A stretch of DNA of 64,000 nucleotides from Zopfochytrium polystomum (GCA_025765615.1 JAIVFJ010000036.1:1-64000), one strand, 5' to 3'. Counted from the stretch's first letter, positions 20,854 to 32,320 are shown. Numbers and translations are program-made. Notes: generated by a model from the sequence alone, not told the origin.

Positions 20854-23151
20854 TCAGCCGAGCCGCGACGACAAGTCCATCCCCGCCAGCCCCGCCGCGA
20901 TGCCGCCACCTCCACCAGCCGCAGTCGTCGCCTCGTCGCCAGCATCGTCAACGCCCTGCCCCATGCCCACAAGCAAGGAAACAGTAGAAGGCGAGTTAGC
21001 ACCCCGGTAACATCACAAGACAAAAAGTGCACAAGAAACCCACAAAATTGATATAGTCGGGCGTCTCGCACGCCTCGTACTCGGCAATCAGCTCCTGCAC
21101 AACCTCCCTGAGGAAAAAAAAAAAAAAAAAAACCAAAGGAAACACCCCGATGAGAGGCTGCCGCACACAAAAAAAAACCAAAGAACACATCATCAAATTC
21201 TCACCGCGACGCATCAAACTCTTCCAGCCCGTCCGCAAACAGCGCCTCGCGCTTGTACTGCTCCAGGAACGCGTTACGCTTCCGCAGTCGGTCGTACTGG
21301 TCGCACGTGCGCTTGAAGAGCTGGATGCAGCCAGCAAGGAACCACACACAAAGACGGAAAAAGGAAAAGCCGCATGGGTTAGTCCAGCACACTCCAACTC
21401 TTAAAAGCCAAAAATGCAAATGCCCCTTCGACGAGGTCCGTACCGACGCAATGCTCGTGTGATTCGCCAGCATGAGCCCAGACACACGGTGGGACGTCTG
21501 GACGTACGGGCTCTTGCGCGACAGCGCGACCTGGATGCTGGCGGGCCCCCAGGGAATGAACTGGGCCAGCCGCCGCTCGCGGATGCGGAGGAGCGACTTG
21601 TGGACCTGTTTTGCGCGAAATGGAGAGTTTTTCATTTGTCCCGGTGCAGCGGTCGGATCGAGGTGGAGGGGAGGGTTTGGCGGGAACAGAAACCAATCAG
21701 AAAATGAAAAATTACCAATAACACTACTCACATCGGTTGGATCCACCTCGCCTTGTATAATGTTCAAAATCGACACGTAGCAGCTTCGCTTGGACGGATT
21801 CGTCGACACCATCTTGTTCTTGGTCTGCAACAGGCGCCGCATGACGTCCAGGACGGTCGTCTTGCGCACGCTTCGCGCCTTTTTTCACGTATGAAACATA
21901 TTGGCCGAAACAATACAAGAAAAAACCCAACGATGAAAACGATACCCCGGCCACCCCTTCCTTTCGATCTCCCCTCGACTCCAACCCAACGCACCTTATC
22001 AGCGGCATCCGATGTGAACGGCGTATAACTCGTTTGCAAAAAGTGGCACCTCGGCGTCGGAATCAACGACGCAATCAAGCCGACCAAGTCATTATTCATG
22101 TAACCTGGGTACCGCAGTGTAGACGTGCTGGCGCTCATGACGGTCGACACGAGCTGGTTCGTCTGAGCAAATGTCGGGTTCGCAATGTGGAGGCGGTCCG
22201 ACGCGATGCGGTTAAGCGCGGCGTTGTCGAGGACGACGACCGAGTCGGCGTTGAGGGTCAGGCGCTTGAGGCTGAGCATCGAGTTGTACGGTTGGACGAC
22301 GACGTCGCTGGTCTCCTCGTTGTTGGGGAAGACCGAGTAGGTTTGGATGAGTTTTTTCGGGTAGCGGTCGTTGAGGTATTCGAGGAGCCAGGAGCCGAGA
22401 CCGGAGCCCGTGCCGCCGGCGATCGAGTGCAGGAGCATGAAACCCTATTCGTTGGGGTTGGGGCGGTGAAAGGAGCGAAATGGGCCCGAGCGCAAACCAA
22501 CGCGAATCCGGACGACCAAGCGAAAAATACCTCCAAGCTATCACTTCCATCAGCCTCGCGGTCAATCATCTCTGCGACTTCCTCCGCGACCTTTTCACCC
22601 TGAGCAAACCCAAACGCCCAATTGTTGCCTGCACCACCGCCCGTCTGCGAGAGAAAAATGTTTTCCGGATTGTACAGGTTCGCGTACGGCGACTGCAAGA
22701 TGTTGTTGATGACCTGGGGGGTTGGACGGTCAATCGAGCATTGCAAAAGAGTTGAAACCATGCAAACACACCCTCGGCTCCAGATCCAGCAATATCGCGC
22801 GCGGAATGTAATGCTCGTCGTCCGCCTAAGAGGTTTCCAACAGTTAGAGCGAAATCGCCGTTAGCTATCAGCCCAGCACGAGTCCGCCCAACTCCCAGCG
22901 AGGTTTTGCAAAACCAGACCTGATAGAAAAACACGTCCTTCCTATCGCCCGCTGCGCCGTCGACGGCGTAGTCCGCAAGAATGCCGTCAGGGTTGATGCC
23001 GTGCTCGGCACAGAGTAGGGACCAGAACTCCATGCCGACTGGAGGTGGGTTTGGGGTGTAAGCAGGTGGTAATTTGCTGGGGGGGTGGGGAGAGCATCAT
23101 ACCTTGGTTACCGCATTGCCCGGCCTGCAGGGTGATGATCTCGCGCGGCAT
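20854..23151 (-). CDS. gamma-tubulin
   Basis: Ten exons splice in frame to 481 residues: 23103-23151, 22920-23038, 22772-22825, 22531-22713, 21995-22444, 21732-21878, 21444-21605, 21205-21320, 21044-21107 and 20854-20955. The protein begins [20 protein letters not shown], has [20 protein letters not shown], the tubulin GTP-binding signature AGGTGSG at residues 144-150, and ends its core with [17 protein letters not shown], all diagnostic of the gamma family. It nucleates microtubules at the centrosome/basal body or spindle pole. The last exon adds a 33-residue Gly/Ala-rich C-terminal extension; it is supported by a GCTAAC branch point and in-frame AG, but if that intron were retained the protein would end after 14 other residues. 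The start lies 612 bp from the divergent DRG1 start. Confidence 0.97.
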
Positions 23152-23762
23152 GGTTGGTGGGCAAGGTGGAAGGGGCTGCGTGCGTGAGTGCGGGTGAGAG
23201 TGTTCGGGAATCAGTCCACGGCGCGAGATCGATGGGCGTGCGGATGGCCCAGCAGCAGATGCTGAGATTGATTTCTTGTCGGACGGACTTGTCAGGTCAA
23301 GATCGAGGAAGCACGGCTCTTAAAGATGGTTCGACTCGATACAGGCGGTCCTAGCGAGTTCTGAGTGCCGTACTTGGTTTGCTTCGCGGGAGCACGAAGC
23401 GGAACGGGGCGCAGTTGAAGTGGGGGGGTTGAGCGTACCCGCGGCACACACCCTCCTCGAGCGAGTGGCAGCAGCAACGGGCCAGAGCAGCAAGCACGAT
23501 TGCGGTGAAAATGCACTTTTTTGCCTTTGAGGAAGCTGCACCACCCCAAAGATTCCGCTGCCTACGTGTCGGGCTCGACACGGAAGGCATCAAATACGGT
23601 TTTAACAGAAGCAACCTAACGGCAGCGTGAACGTCAGACTTGTCAAAACCTCGTTGCAGTCTTTTTTTGTCTGGGTGGGCAGCGACCACCCAAGTGGGGG
23701 CAGAAGGGAACGACAGGGAACGAGATCGAAGGGCAACACCACCCTCGCTCCATCTGCCCAAC
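23152..23762. promoter_or_regulatory. divergent promoter region, gamma-tubulin / DRG1
   Basis: 611 bp between two divergent start codons of conserved housekeeping genes, so both promoters must lie here (unless upstream non-coding exons exist). No obvious TATA box or repeat could be singled out by eye. Assignment is positional. Confidence 0.5.
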
Positions 23763-25635
23763 ATGTCCATCGTAGAGGTACCGTTCCCGCATCTATTACC
23801 CTTACCCCGCACTGTCCCAAATTCGATCGCGTCACTCACTGAACACGACTCTCCCCTCATCTCCCCATGCAGAAAATCAAAGGTGCGACCACCCATCGAC
23901 AGCTCGCTTGCGTAAATCGTCTCACCTCTTGCATGCATGTGCCTGCCCCCGATCGCTGCCAGAGATCGAGCTCGAGATGGCTCGAACTCAGAAAAACAAG
24001 GCCACTTCGTACCATTTGGGTACGCTGAAGGTGAGCGACGGCGTCGCGTAAACAGCATACACCCGCTTCCAGACTTCGTTCTGACCTATGTTCGGGGGAT
24101 TTGCTTCCATTTTCTAGGCCAAGCTTGCAAAGCTCCGCCGCGAGCTCTTGACGCCGTCTGGCGGCGGCGGCGGCGCGGGCGTTGGTTTCGACGTTGCGAA
24201 AACGGTATGCGCTGCTGCGGGCTGGAGGATTGCGAGGGCATCCATTTTGCATTGACCAGTTGTTGGGTTGATCGGAAATAAGGGTGTCGCACGGGTCGGC
24301 TTCGTCGGGTTCCCATCCGTTGGTAAAAGTACGTTGATGAGCAAGATCACGGGCACGCACTCGGAAGTGGGTGAGTAACCGTCCGTGTTGCAACCACCCT
24401 CAGCCACAGAAGAGCCCGTTTCGCCAACCTCCCTTGCCCACGCACCAAACGCAGGCGCCTACGAGTTCACGACGTTGACGACGGTGCCCGGCGTGATCCA
24501 GTACAAGGGAGCGAAAATCCAAATGCTGGACCTTCCCGGTATTATTGAGGGCGCCAAGGACGGCAAGGGTCGCGGCCGGCAGGTGATCGCGGTCGCGCGG
24601 ACGTGCTCGCTCATTTTCATCGTGCTGGACGTGCTGAAGCCGCTGGGCGACAAGAAGATCATCGAGCGCGAGCTGGAGGGGTTCGGGATTCGGCTCAACA
24701 AGACGCCGCCGCCGATCGTGTTCAAAAAGAAGGACAAGGGCGGTATCAACGTCACGTCGACCGTTGCGCTGACGTACTTGGACACGGAAAGCGTCAAGGC
24801 GATTTTGTCAGAGTACAGGATTCACAATGCGGACGTGTCGTTCAAGGCGGATTGCACGGCGGACGACTTGATTGACGTGATCGAAGGGTAAGAAACCATG
24901 AAAAGGAAACGGGAAGAAGGCTTAGCTGACTTCCTTTTCGCCTCCCTCCCCTAGGAATCGCATCTACATCCCGTGCATCTACGTCCTAAACAAGATTGAC
25001 CAAATCTCGATCGAGGAGCTCGAGATCGTCTACCGGATCCCCCACTCGATCCCCATCAGTGCGCACCATGGCTGGAACTTTGACGACCTACTGGAAAAGG
25101 TTTGTTGCAAAATCGTTCGATCGGATGCAGTTAGTTGCTCATTGACCTCACGGAAATGCTTTTCAGATGTGGGAGTACTTGAACCTTGCGCGAATTTACA
25201 CAAAGGTTTGCACCTTGTTCTATTGGGCTCAGATGCCCATTTTTGTTTCTGTACTGTTTGCTAATCCTTGCGTTTTCCTTTCGCTGCACGCACCCCATCC
25301 TCACTCCTACTCACCCCGACAGCCCAAGGGACAATTGCCCGACTACTCCTCGCCCATCGTCATTGCCAAGAGCGAAGCGACGGTCGAAAAGTTTTGCAAT
25401 TCCATCCACAAGGCCATCATGAAAGAGTTCAAGTGCGCGCTCGTGTGGGGTTCCTCGGCGAAGCATCAGGTAATATTGCGTTTTATTGTGGGGAAGGTGG
25501 GGTAGGGCACTGTTTCTTCTCACGAAGTCTTAATGCGGCTACATGCCCCCTCTCTCTTTTGTCCAGCCGCAGCGCGTCGGACGGGACCATGTACTCATGG
25601 ACGAGGATGTCGTGCAGATTTTGAAAAAGACATGA
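23763..25635 (+). CDS. developmentally regulated GTP-binding protein 1 (DRG1/Rbg1)
   Basis: Ten exons join in frame to 366 residues, matching the family length: 23763-23777, 23873-23882, 23963-24030, 24118-24204, 24283-24370, 24455-24887, 24955-25099, 25167-25205, 25323-25469 and 25567-25635. Motifs in order: [20 protein letters not shown]-loop GFPSVGKS at 69-76, [20 protein letters not shown] (G3 and following), [14 protein letters not shown] (G4), [12 protein letters not shown], and a C-terminal TGS domain from [17 protein letters not shown]1/Rbg1 binds Tma46/DFRP1 and ribosomes and promotes translation elongation and termination. Exon 2 is only 10 nt long; without it the conserved KIKEIE helix is lost and the frame breaks. 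Confidence 0.97.
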
Positions 25636-25823
25636 GCCGCGTTTTATTTCGCGAGTTTTTTTCGCTCTTTTTGCTTGTTCTTTGAACTTGCGCAGACCAA
25701 TGCTCTTGGCAAACAAGATGATTATGCAGAGACGGATTGGGGCAGAAACTTGGGGCGGCTTAAAGAAGAGAGGGTCCCGGGTAAACAGGCAACGATGTGA
25801 TGGAAGTAGAAGAGGAAGAACAG

Positions 25824-26588
25824 TCAGACAACATCGGTTCGCGTCGTGGCAGCTGCGGCCCGCACCTCGTCGCCATCACCGTCGCCGCCTTCGCTCCCCA
25901 GCACCATACCACCACCACCACCAGCCACCGCCACGCCGCCGCCACCGCGTGCCTCGCGCCTGCGAAACACGACGCGGTCCCACTCCCTCAATTGATCCCA
26001 GAACGCCGAGTTCGGCGCGACCACGCCACGGGCCTCCCTCGCGAGCTTGAGCGCCTCGTCGCGGCCGATCCTCAGCTTCCACATGAGCAGCGCGACAAGC
26101 ACGGTCCCGCTCCTCGACGATCCGGCGAGGCAGTGGACCAGGACGTTCCCCCCATCTCCAATCTCATCCCCCCCTCCTCCACCGTCGCCCTCCACAAACC
26201 TCACAACCACCGGAAACCACTCCAGCAGGTTGCAGTTCTCTCCCGACACCGCGTCCGCGGCGGGGACGGCCAAGTACCGGACGCCGTCTTGGGCAAATGG
26301 CTGTCGTGCGGCGGGGTTGGACGCGGCGTCTTCGAGGACGACGACGACGCGGGTGATGTTGAGGCGGCGGAGGAGGGCGCGGTCTTTGGCGGCGGGGAGG
26401 GCGCCGATGTAGAGGGTGGGCGGGGAGGGGTAGGAGGGGACGTGGTTGATGATGGCTGGGTGCGCGAAGGGGTCGCGGAGGCGCGGGTTGTTGGTGCGGG
26501 GGGTGGTGATGGTGGGGGTTGAGGTGGTGGTGGTGGATGCGGTGGTTGGAGGCTCCGGAGCGGGAGGTGGCGGTGGCGGCGGTGGCAT
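25824..26588 (-). CDS. dual-specificity protein phosphatase
   Basis: Intronless frame of 254 residues. A Pro/Thr-rich N-terminus (residues 1-50) precedes a typical DSP catalytic domain: SPPTLYIGALPAAKDRALL (substrate-side strand and helix), ITRVVVVLEDA, and the signature VHCLAGSSRSG with nucleophilic Cys153 and Arg159. The general-acid Asp is probably one of the residues in VPAADAVS (about 112). After the signature comes the usual helix SGTVLVALLMWKL and then PNSAFWDQLREWD. A Gly-rich insert (GDGGGGGDEIGDGG) precedes the active site, which is unusual, and the C-terminus is Gly-rich and disordered. It should dephosphorylate Tyr and Ser/Thr, for example in MAP kinases; the specific substrate cannot be told. 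Confidence 0.9.
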   Translation of the reverse strand: MPPPPPPPPAPEPPTTASTTTTSTPTITTPRTNNPRLRDPFAHPAIINHVPSYPSPPTLYIGALPAAKDRALLRRLNITRVVVVLEDAASNPAARQPFAQDGVRYLAVPAADAVSGENCNLLEWFPVVVRFVEGDGGGGGDEIGDGGNVLVHCLAGSSRSGTVLVALLMWKLRIGRDEALKLAREARGVVAPNSAFWDQLREWDRVVFRRREARGGGGVAVAGGGGGMVLGSEGGDGDGDEVRAAAATTRTDVV

Positions 26589-27297
26589 TGGCCTGCCTAA
26601 TGGCGGACTGTCTTCTGCAGGGGGGTAACTTTTGGGGGGTCAACTCTGGAGGGGTTAAATAACTGTCCGGACAACTTTTGGATCCACCCCGCCTCGGAGG
26701 TCTGTTGTTTCCCATCCACCCCCCGCTGACTTGCAAACCGCACACGCTAGCGCACATTGTGCTTTGTCGAATATCACAACTGGTAACCGAAACACATCCT
26801 GAACTGGTTCACGTGGCTCGAAGACGACGCACAGGGAGAGCGGACTGTTTTCGCTGCGCCGTTGGAAAGAAGAGAGTGCACGGGGTGCACTTGCTTTCTC
26901 TGTTTGAAGTACGCGATGTGGGACTCGGGTGAGCTGTTCATTTTGGAATCTGTCTGTCGTCCGAGAAACGACCTCCTTGTCCCGCCGCCGCCGCCGCCAC
27001 TCCAGTCGGATCGCCCACCTGTCCTGTCCTGTCCTGCCCCGTCCTGCGACTACCTGCTGACCCTACCACCCTACCACCACCCACCACAAGCACCTCCCGC
27101 AACGCTTCGAGAGATAGGAGTACTAGAGTGCTTCCTTTCGAGTGTATCGCTCCGTCGATCGATCGCCCCAGTAGATCTTCCACAGATACATTCAACGACA
27201 CACACACACACACACACACATCGGGCACGGCCCTCAGGAACCCAAAACACCCCTTCAATAGTCCTCGGCGTCCTCACGCCCTCGGTTGATCCGGCTG
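26589..27297. promoter_or_regulatory. divergent intergenic region, phosphatase / Myb-like gene
   Basis: 709 bp between divergent starts, therefore the likely location of both promoters. Contains a CA repeat at about 27198-27222 and no recognised element otherwise. Confidence 0.45.
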
Positions 27298-30200
27298 ATG
27301 GCGGCCTCGGCCAGCAGCTCCGTATCGTCTGCCACCGCATCAACACACGGCACTCCGATGCACAACCCTGCCGAGATGCCAAACTCAGCCAACGGCATGG
27401 GCGGCCAGGCCTTTGGGATGTCGTCGCCGACTCTGCCTGCGGCCGGAGCCGGACTCGCAAGCGGCGCTGCGGCATCCGGGAGCCCGCATGGGAGCATCGA
27501 CGGGGTCGCCGCGAGCGCCCGGATACCGCTGAACGAATTAGCTCTACGGATCAGCAGTTTAGGGCGCGCACTGATTCCGCACTACCTTGGGCATACATCG
27601 CCACACCCTGCGTCGGTCTTGGCCGCATCGAATTCGATGCCGCAGCTGGCCCAAGGCCACAATGCGGCACCGTCAGCTTCCACTGCCACTTCGGCGGCTG
27701 CGGCGGCATCGGCGGCGGCGGCGACGGCATCAATCCCGGGCAGCCGGTCGAGCTCGTGGCAGACCCCACCCAGATCGCACCCCATGCCGGGAGCCGACTT
27801 GGACGCAGCCCTTACACCCCAGACCCAACAGCAGCAATATCAACAACCGCCTCCGCCTCCGCCGCACGGGCTAGGCGTCATGGAAGCAAACGGCAGCCTG
27901 CTTGCAGGAGCGGCGGTCCCCATGTCTGCGGTGACGCCGGCCACACCTAGCAGCATGAACCCCGGATCGCCGTCGTCGACGTCGGGTGACGTCAAGCTGC
28001 GTGCGCAGGATTACTCTTCTTCAAAGGGAGTGCCGCAGACGCTGTCCCCAGGCAGCGCTCAGCCTCAGCACCAGCACCAGCACCAGCACCAGCACCAGCA
28101 GCAGCAGCAGCAGCCGTCGTCGATTGACTCGCTGTCATTCGCCATGTTGGGCCTGCGGGCGGCACAGGCGGCAGCGCAGGCGGCGGCGGCGCCACCGCCA
28201 CCGCCTCCACCGCAAAACAGGCTCGCGACACCCGCCGCCACCCCAACTATCACGCCCACAACCGTGACGACACCAACCGCCTCACGGGACGCGAGCGCAA
28301 TCGCTCCTCCGTCATCGATGCCCCCATCCGCCGGCGCAGTGGCTCCGACATCCAACAGCACGCCCGCGTCCGCCGCAGCAGTCGCAGCGGCAGCGGCCGC
28401 AGCGGCAGCACAGCGCGCAAAGTCCGCGTTCCGGTACGACACGCACTCTGACACGGTGATCCTAAAGAAGATCCTGGAGCGCGAGCCGTTCAAGGCCGGG
28501 CACGGCAGCACGATGAAGGCGTGGGGCACGATCGCGGACGACCTGAACAGCAACGAGAACGGCGGGCGGCACGTGGTGGACGGGCCGAGCGTGCACCGCC
28601 GGCACGACACGCTGGTGGAGTACTTTCGCACGGGACGGGTCGACATGCTGAGGGCGGGCGGCGGGTCGGAGGAGGAGCTGCAGGTGAAGATTGCGTTGGT
28701 GGCGGAGGTGGTGAAGAGGAATGACGAGCATAAGAGGCAGAAGGCCCTGGAGAAGAAGATGGGAAAGCGGAGGAAAAGGGGCGGGGCAGGCGGCGGCGGT
28801 GGCAGCGGAGGCGGTGAGACGGTGGAGGCGGAGGCGGGACGGAAGGGAGCGGGCGCGGACCGACGTGTCGGTGGTGCAGGCGACGGCAAGAGGCGCCGAG
28901 GCGGCGCCGCGCGGCCGCGTTCGTCGTCGATCGAGTCGTCGGCGAGCCCGGAGCCGACGACGGCGGCGCGGGACCTGCAGGTCCCACCCCGTGTCACCCG
29001 TCGAAGCGTTTCTGGTTCCGGCGCAGCCGTCGCTTCTAGCAGCGGCAGCAGCAGCGGTGGGGGCAGCACGAACGGCAGCAGCAGCAGCAGCAGCAGCAGC
29101 AGCGGGGCGGGCGGCGTTCTCGCTGGCAGCGGAAGCAACGGCGTCGTCGGGGACAGCGAGGATTCGGCGATGCGACGGTCCTCGTCGTCGTCGTCTGCTT
29201 TGTCGTCGTCGTCGTCGTCGTCGTCGTCAGTGTCGGCGTCCAGGTCAGTGTTGGGTGCGGGAGACGACGGAGCGGAGGACGAGGAAGAGGTGGAGGACGA
29301 CGACGTGGACGACGTCGATTGGACGATGGACGGCTTAGACGCGATGCACGCAGAGTTCGAGCGGCAGAGTGCCAAACCGTCCGCCGCTGCGGCGGCGGCG
29401 GTGGCGACTGCGGCGGTAGCGTCAGCTGGCGGGATCCATGACACCACGAGTCATGCGGAGGGGCAGCGAGCCGCGGCGCCCGAGAGAGTCGCCAGTGCCG
29501 ACAGTGGCGGGAGCCGAAAAGCGAACGGCGGCGGGGCGTCTGGCGACGTGATCATCGTGCGGGACTCGGACGACGACGACGACCACCATCACGACCACGA
29601 CGCGGTGGTGGTGGTGACGGACACGCAGCTGCCGCTGTCGCTGGAGCTGCTGCAGGGGCTAGCGTCCGAGTGGCAGGACAGTGCTGCGACGCCGAGCCTG
29701 GACGACGCGATGGACGTGGACGTCAACATGCACCACCACCACCACCACCACAACCCGCACCTGAACCCGCACCACCACCACCATCTGACCGGCGGCGACG
29801 GCGGCAGCGAGGAAGCAGCGGACCACCTGCTGTTTGGCGACTTTTCGGGGCTGTTTCTGCCGCAGAACGGCGACGGCGGGACGGCGGACGCGGGCGCAGG
29901 AGCGGCTGCAGCGGCTGCAGCTTCCGCAGCGACGGCGACGGCGGCAACGGCGGTCGTCCGCGCAGACGCTTCGCCGATGGAGCGCCATGGGTTGCGGCCG
30001 CGGCCGCCTTCGCCGCCGCCGCCCGTCGGGAGCACGGCGACGCCGCCGGCAAAGCGGAGGCACGACGACGACTGCGACTCGCAACCGCCGGCACCGACGT
30101 CATCGTCGTCATCGTCGTCGGCGCCCAACAAGCCGCGGTCGCCACCGCCACCGCCGCTGCAGCCACAGCAGCAACTCAAGCACGAGGCTTCCGCCGCCGG

Positions 30201-30753
30201 CGCCCTCGCGGCCCCGCCAGCTCCCTCGTCGTCGTCGTCCTTAGCGTCGCCCTCTGCGGCCTTCACCGCCAAAAGAGTGCGCACAAACGGCGTGACGCCC
30301 GCCGCCGCAGCGGCGTCCTCGGTCTCACCGCCGCCGCGCCCGCACGCCTTACCATCATCATCGTCGTCCTCCCACCCACCGCCATCGCCCACCACCACCG
30401 CGATCACCACCAGCCTCACACCAACATCCCTCCCTGGCCCCCTGCCTTCCTCCTCCAAACCGTCCGCCTCGCCGTCCTTCGCCTCCTCCGCGTCCTCCGC
30501 AGCGGCTGCCGCGGCAGCGCTACAACGCGTCGCGGAGGCGCTGGAGGCGCACGAGCGGCGCGCAGCGGAGCGGTGGGCGGTGGAGCGGGAGGAGCGGCGG
30601 GCGGTCGCGGCGGTGCTGGAGGCGCTTGTTGCGAGGGTGTATGGCGGGGCGGGTGCTGGCGTGGGCGCGGGCGGGAGTGGCGCCGGTGGGGGCCGGTGGG
30701 GTGGTGGGGGGAAGGCGGGCGGTGGTGGTGGGGAGAATGGGGTTGGCGGGTGA
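27298..30753 (+). CDS. Myb/SANT-like regulator candidate with extreme low-complexity regions
   Basis: Single exon of 1151 codons from ATG 27298. Most is disordered: Ala, Ser, Gln/His (CAGCAC repeat at 28068-28115) and Pro runs, an HHHHHHH tract and acidic patches. The one ordered block, near residues 378-480, reads YDTHSDTVILKKILEREPF, then GSTMKAWGTIADDLNS, VDGPSVHRRHDTLVEYFR and SEEELQVKIALVAEVV. This D-x-x-L-L-x-x-I-L-x-x-x-P-F ... W-x-x-I-A-x-x-L ... R-x-x-x-L pattern is a Myb/SANT-like trihelix seen in chytrid and metazoan proteins of transposon or transcription-factor ancestry. A basic stretch (KKMGKRRKRGG) follows and could be a nuclear signal. The C-terminus has a charged helix (LEAHERRAAERWAVEREERR), likely a coiled coil. 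Likely nuclear and DNA-binding; targets unknown. Confidence 0.7.
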   Translation: MAASASSSVSSATASTHGTPMHNPAEMPNSANGMGGQAFGMSSPTLPAAGAGLASGAAASGSPHGSIDGVAASARIPLNELALRISSLGRALIPHYLGHTSPHPASVLAASNSMPQLAQGHNAAPSASTATSAAAAASAAAATASIPGSRSSSWQTPPRSHPMPGADLDAALTPQTQQQQYQQPPPPPPHGLGVMEANGSLLAGAAVPMSAVTPATPSSMNPGSPSSTSGDVKLRAQDYSSSKGVPQTLSPGSAQPQHQHQHQHQHQQQQQQPSSIDSLSFAMLGLRAAQAAAQAAAAPPPPPPPQNRLATPAATPTITPTTVTTPTASRDASAIAPPSSMPPSAGAVAPTSNSTPASAAAVAAAAAAAAAQRAKSAFRYDTHSDTVILKKILEREPFKAGHGSTMKAWGTIADDLNSNENGGRHVVDGPSVHRRHDTLVEYFRTGRVDMLRAGGGSEEELQVKIALVAEVVKRNDEHKRQKALEKKMGKRRKRGGAGGGGGSGGGETVEAEAGRKGAGADRRVGGAGDGKRRRGGAARPRSSSIESSASPEPTTAARDLQVPPRVTRRSVSGSGAAVASSSGSSSGGGSTNGSSSSSSSSSGAGGVLAGSGSNGVVGDSEDSAMRRSSSSSSALSSSSSSSSSVSASRSVLGAGDDGAEDEEEVEDDDVDDVDWTMDGLDAMHAEFERQSAKPSAAAAAAVATAAVASAGGIHDTTSHAEGQRAAAPERVASADSGGSRKANGGGASGDVIIVRDSDDDDDHHHDHDAVVVVTDTQLPLSLELLQGLASEWQDSAATPSLDDAMDVDVNMHHHHHHHNPHLNPHHHHHLTGGDGGSEEAADHLLFGDFSGLFLPQNGDGGTADAGAGAAAAAAASAATATAATAVVRADASPMERHGLRPRPPSPPPPVGSTATPPAKRRHDDDCDSQPPAPTSSSSSSSAPNKPRSPPPPPLQPQQQLKHEASAAGALAAPPAPSSSSSLASPSAAFTAKRVRTNGVTPAAAAASSVSPPPRPHALPSSSSSSHPPPSPTTTAITTSLTPTSLPGPLPSSSKPSASPSFASSASSAAAAAAALQRVAEALEAHERRAAERWAVEREERRAVAAVLEALVARVYGGAGAGVGAGGSGAGGGRWGGGGKAGGGGGENGVGG

Positions 30754-32320
30754 AGGTGTTAAACCTTACCCCCAAGGATGTTTCTTTTTTTTTTTTCCCT
30801 CTTTCCTTTCGTTCCCGTCCTCAAATCCCATGCCTGCTACTTGTTCCTCTTCCTCTCTTTCTTTCTTTCTTTTTTTCTGTTCCTTCTCCCCCGCTCTCTT
30901 CCTCCCTTCTTTTTCCTCTCCCTTGCTTCACTACCTCTCCTTTTGGTCCATTTTTTACCCGTGACCCTCTTCGTCGTGCCTCGAGCTCTGCGCTTCTTGC
31001 AAGCTTTTTGTTCCCTCTAACCTGCCTCTCCTCACTTGGAACCCTCTTACAAAAAGGAAAAAGAGTATTTGCGGTATCCTCGCGCTGTACGGAAGGCGGC
31101 GGCGGGGCCTTGAACGCTGGGAGTTGAGGGGGTATACGCGTGCTGTGTTCCCAGTCGAGCCGCGATGTGAAACAGCTGTGCTGCATAGCGGGACAACGTG
31201 TTTAATGCGATGAGTAAGTGAGTGTGAGAGAGAAATGATTGAGCGAAAAAAAAAAAGTAAATGAGTGAGCGAGTAGGCGCGAGCTTGTGTGTGAGTGTGT
31301 GTGTGTGTTTGTAAGTTTTGAATCTTGACGTTTCTTGTTGGGTGCCACCCAGTGATGCCGTGGGCTGAGCACCCACTCATGCAGGCGCACTGTTCTTTTT
31401 TTCCTTTTTCGCACATTATTGTTTGTCTTTTTCATGTTCTGTCTGGGTGGTATCCGTTTTCTTGTCCATTTGTCTCTGAATGAGACAGTCAGGTGAGGCC
31501 GAGAAAGAGGGAGAGAGAGAGAGAGGGAGACGAGAGTGCATTTACGGGGGCGAGGGGCGTGCTGCGCCCACAACCAAGCTTATGTTGATTTAGGGTGGGT
31601 GGGCTGAGCACACATTTCACCACTAATCGAGAGAACAGCGGCCTGTGGGCAAAGGCACTTTTTGCACTGTTTTTCCTTGTTTTTCCCCTTGTGTGTGTGT
31701 GTGTGTGCCCTGCCCCAGCTTCTTGTTCTTCTTTCGCTTCCTCCTCCTCGTCGCAGGCTGGGCCCTCCTTCTCGTCTCGCTCCTCCCTCCTCCCACCACC
31801 TCCTCGCTCCTCCTCCCTTTCAGCAGCTGTGAGCGACTTACGAAAAAACCAGGCGTGCCAGCATTTTTGTGGCGGCGAACGAAAGGACGACGAAGACAGC
31901 GGCAGACAGACACCCAAGAAAGAAAAGAAAAAAGTAGAGCAGGCAAGGACAGACAGGCAGATAGACAGACTGACTGACAGACCGGCACATCTGCAGCAGC
32001 AACCTGTCTCCTCTGTCTCGGTGAAAGCGAAAGCAGGCGCGCGGCGCCGTTCATGCCGCCGTCGCCCACCACCACCACCACCACCACATCGCCGCCGTCG
32101 CCTTCACCGCCGCCGCTAATACCGGCCTCCCTCCAGCAACAGCAACAGCAACAGCAGCACCCGGTCCAGCACCGCGGCCGCCAGCTGCCGCCCTTTCCTC
32201 CTCCGCCTCCTTCCCCCCCCGCACGACAACCCCCAGCCACCACCCTCCTCCCCCCGCTACCCGCCGACGCCGCCGACGCCGCAGACGCAGCACAGCCGCC
32301 GCACCAGCAACACCTCGACC
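30754..32320. other. intergenic; microsatellites and pyrimidine tracts
   Basis: 3' flank of the Myb-like gene and 5' region of the CTL gene. T/C-rich tracts at 30780-30960, GT repeat near 31290-31312, AG repeat near 31509-31530. The frame that leads into the CTL start is open back to about 32118, so the true N-terminus may be upstream of 32321. Confidence 0.45.

Noticed and set aside
25160..25505. Plus-strand frame across DRG1 intron 8 as an alternative protein
   Set aside because: It reads through a GT-AG intron; splicing restores the conserved IYTKPKGQLP sequence.
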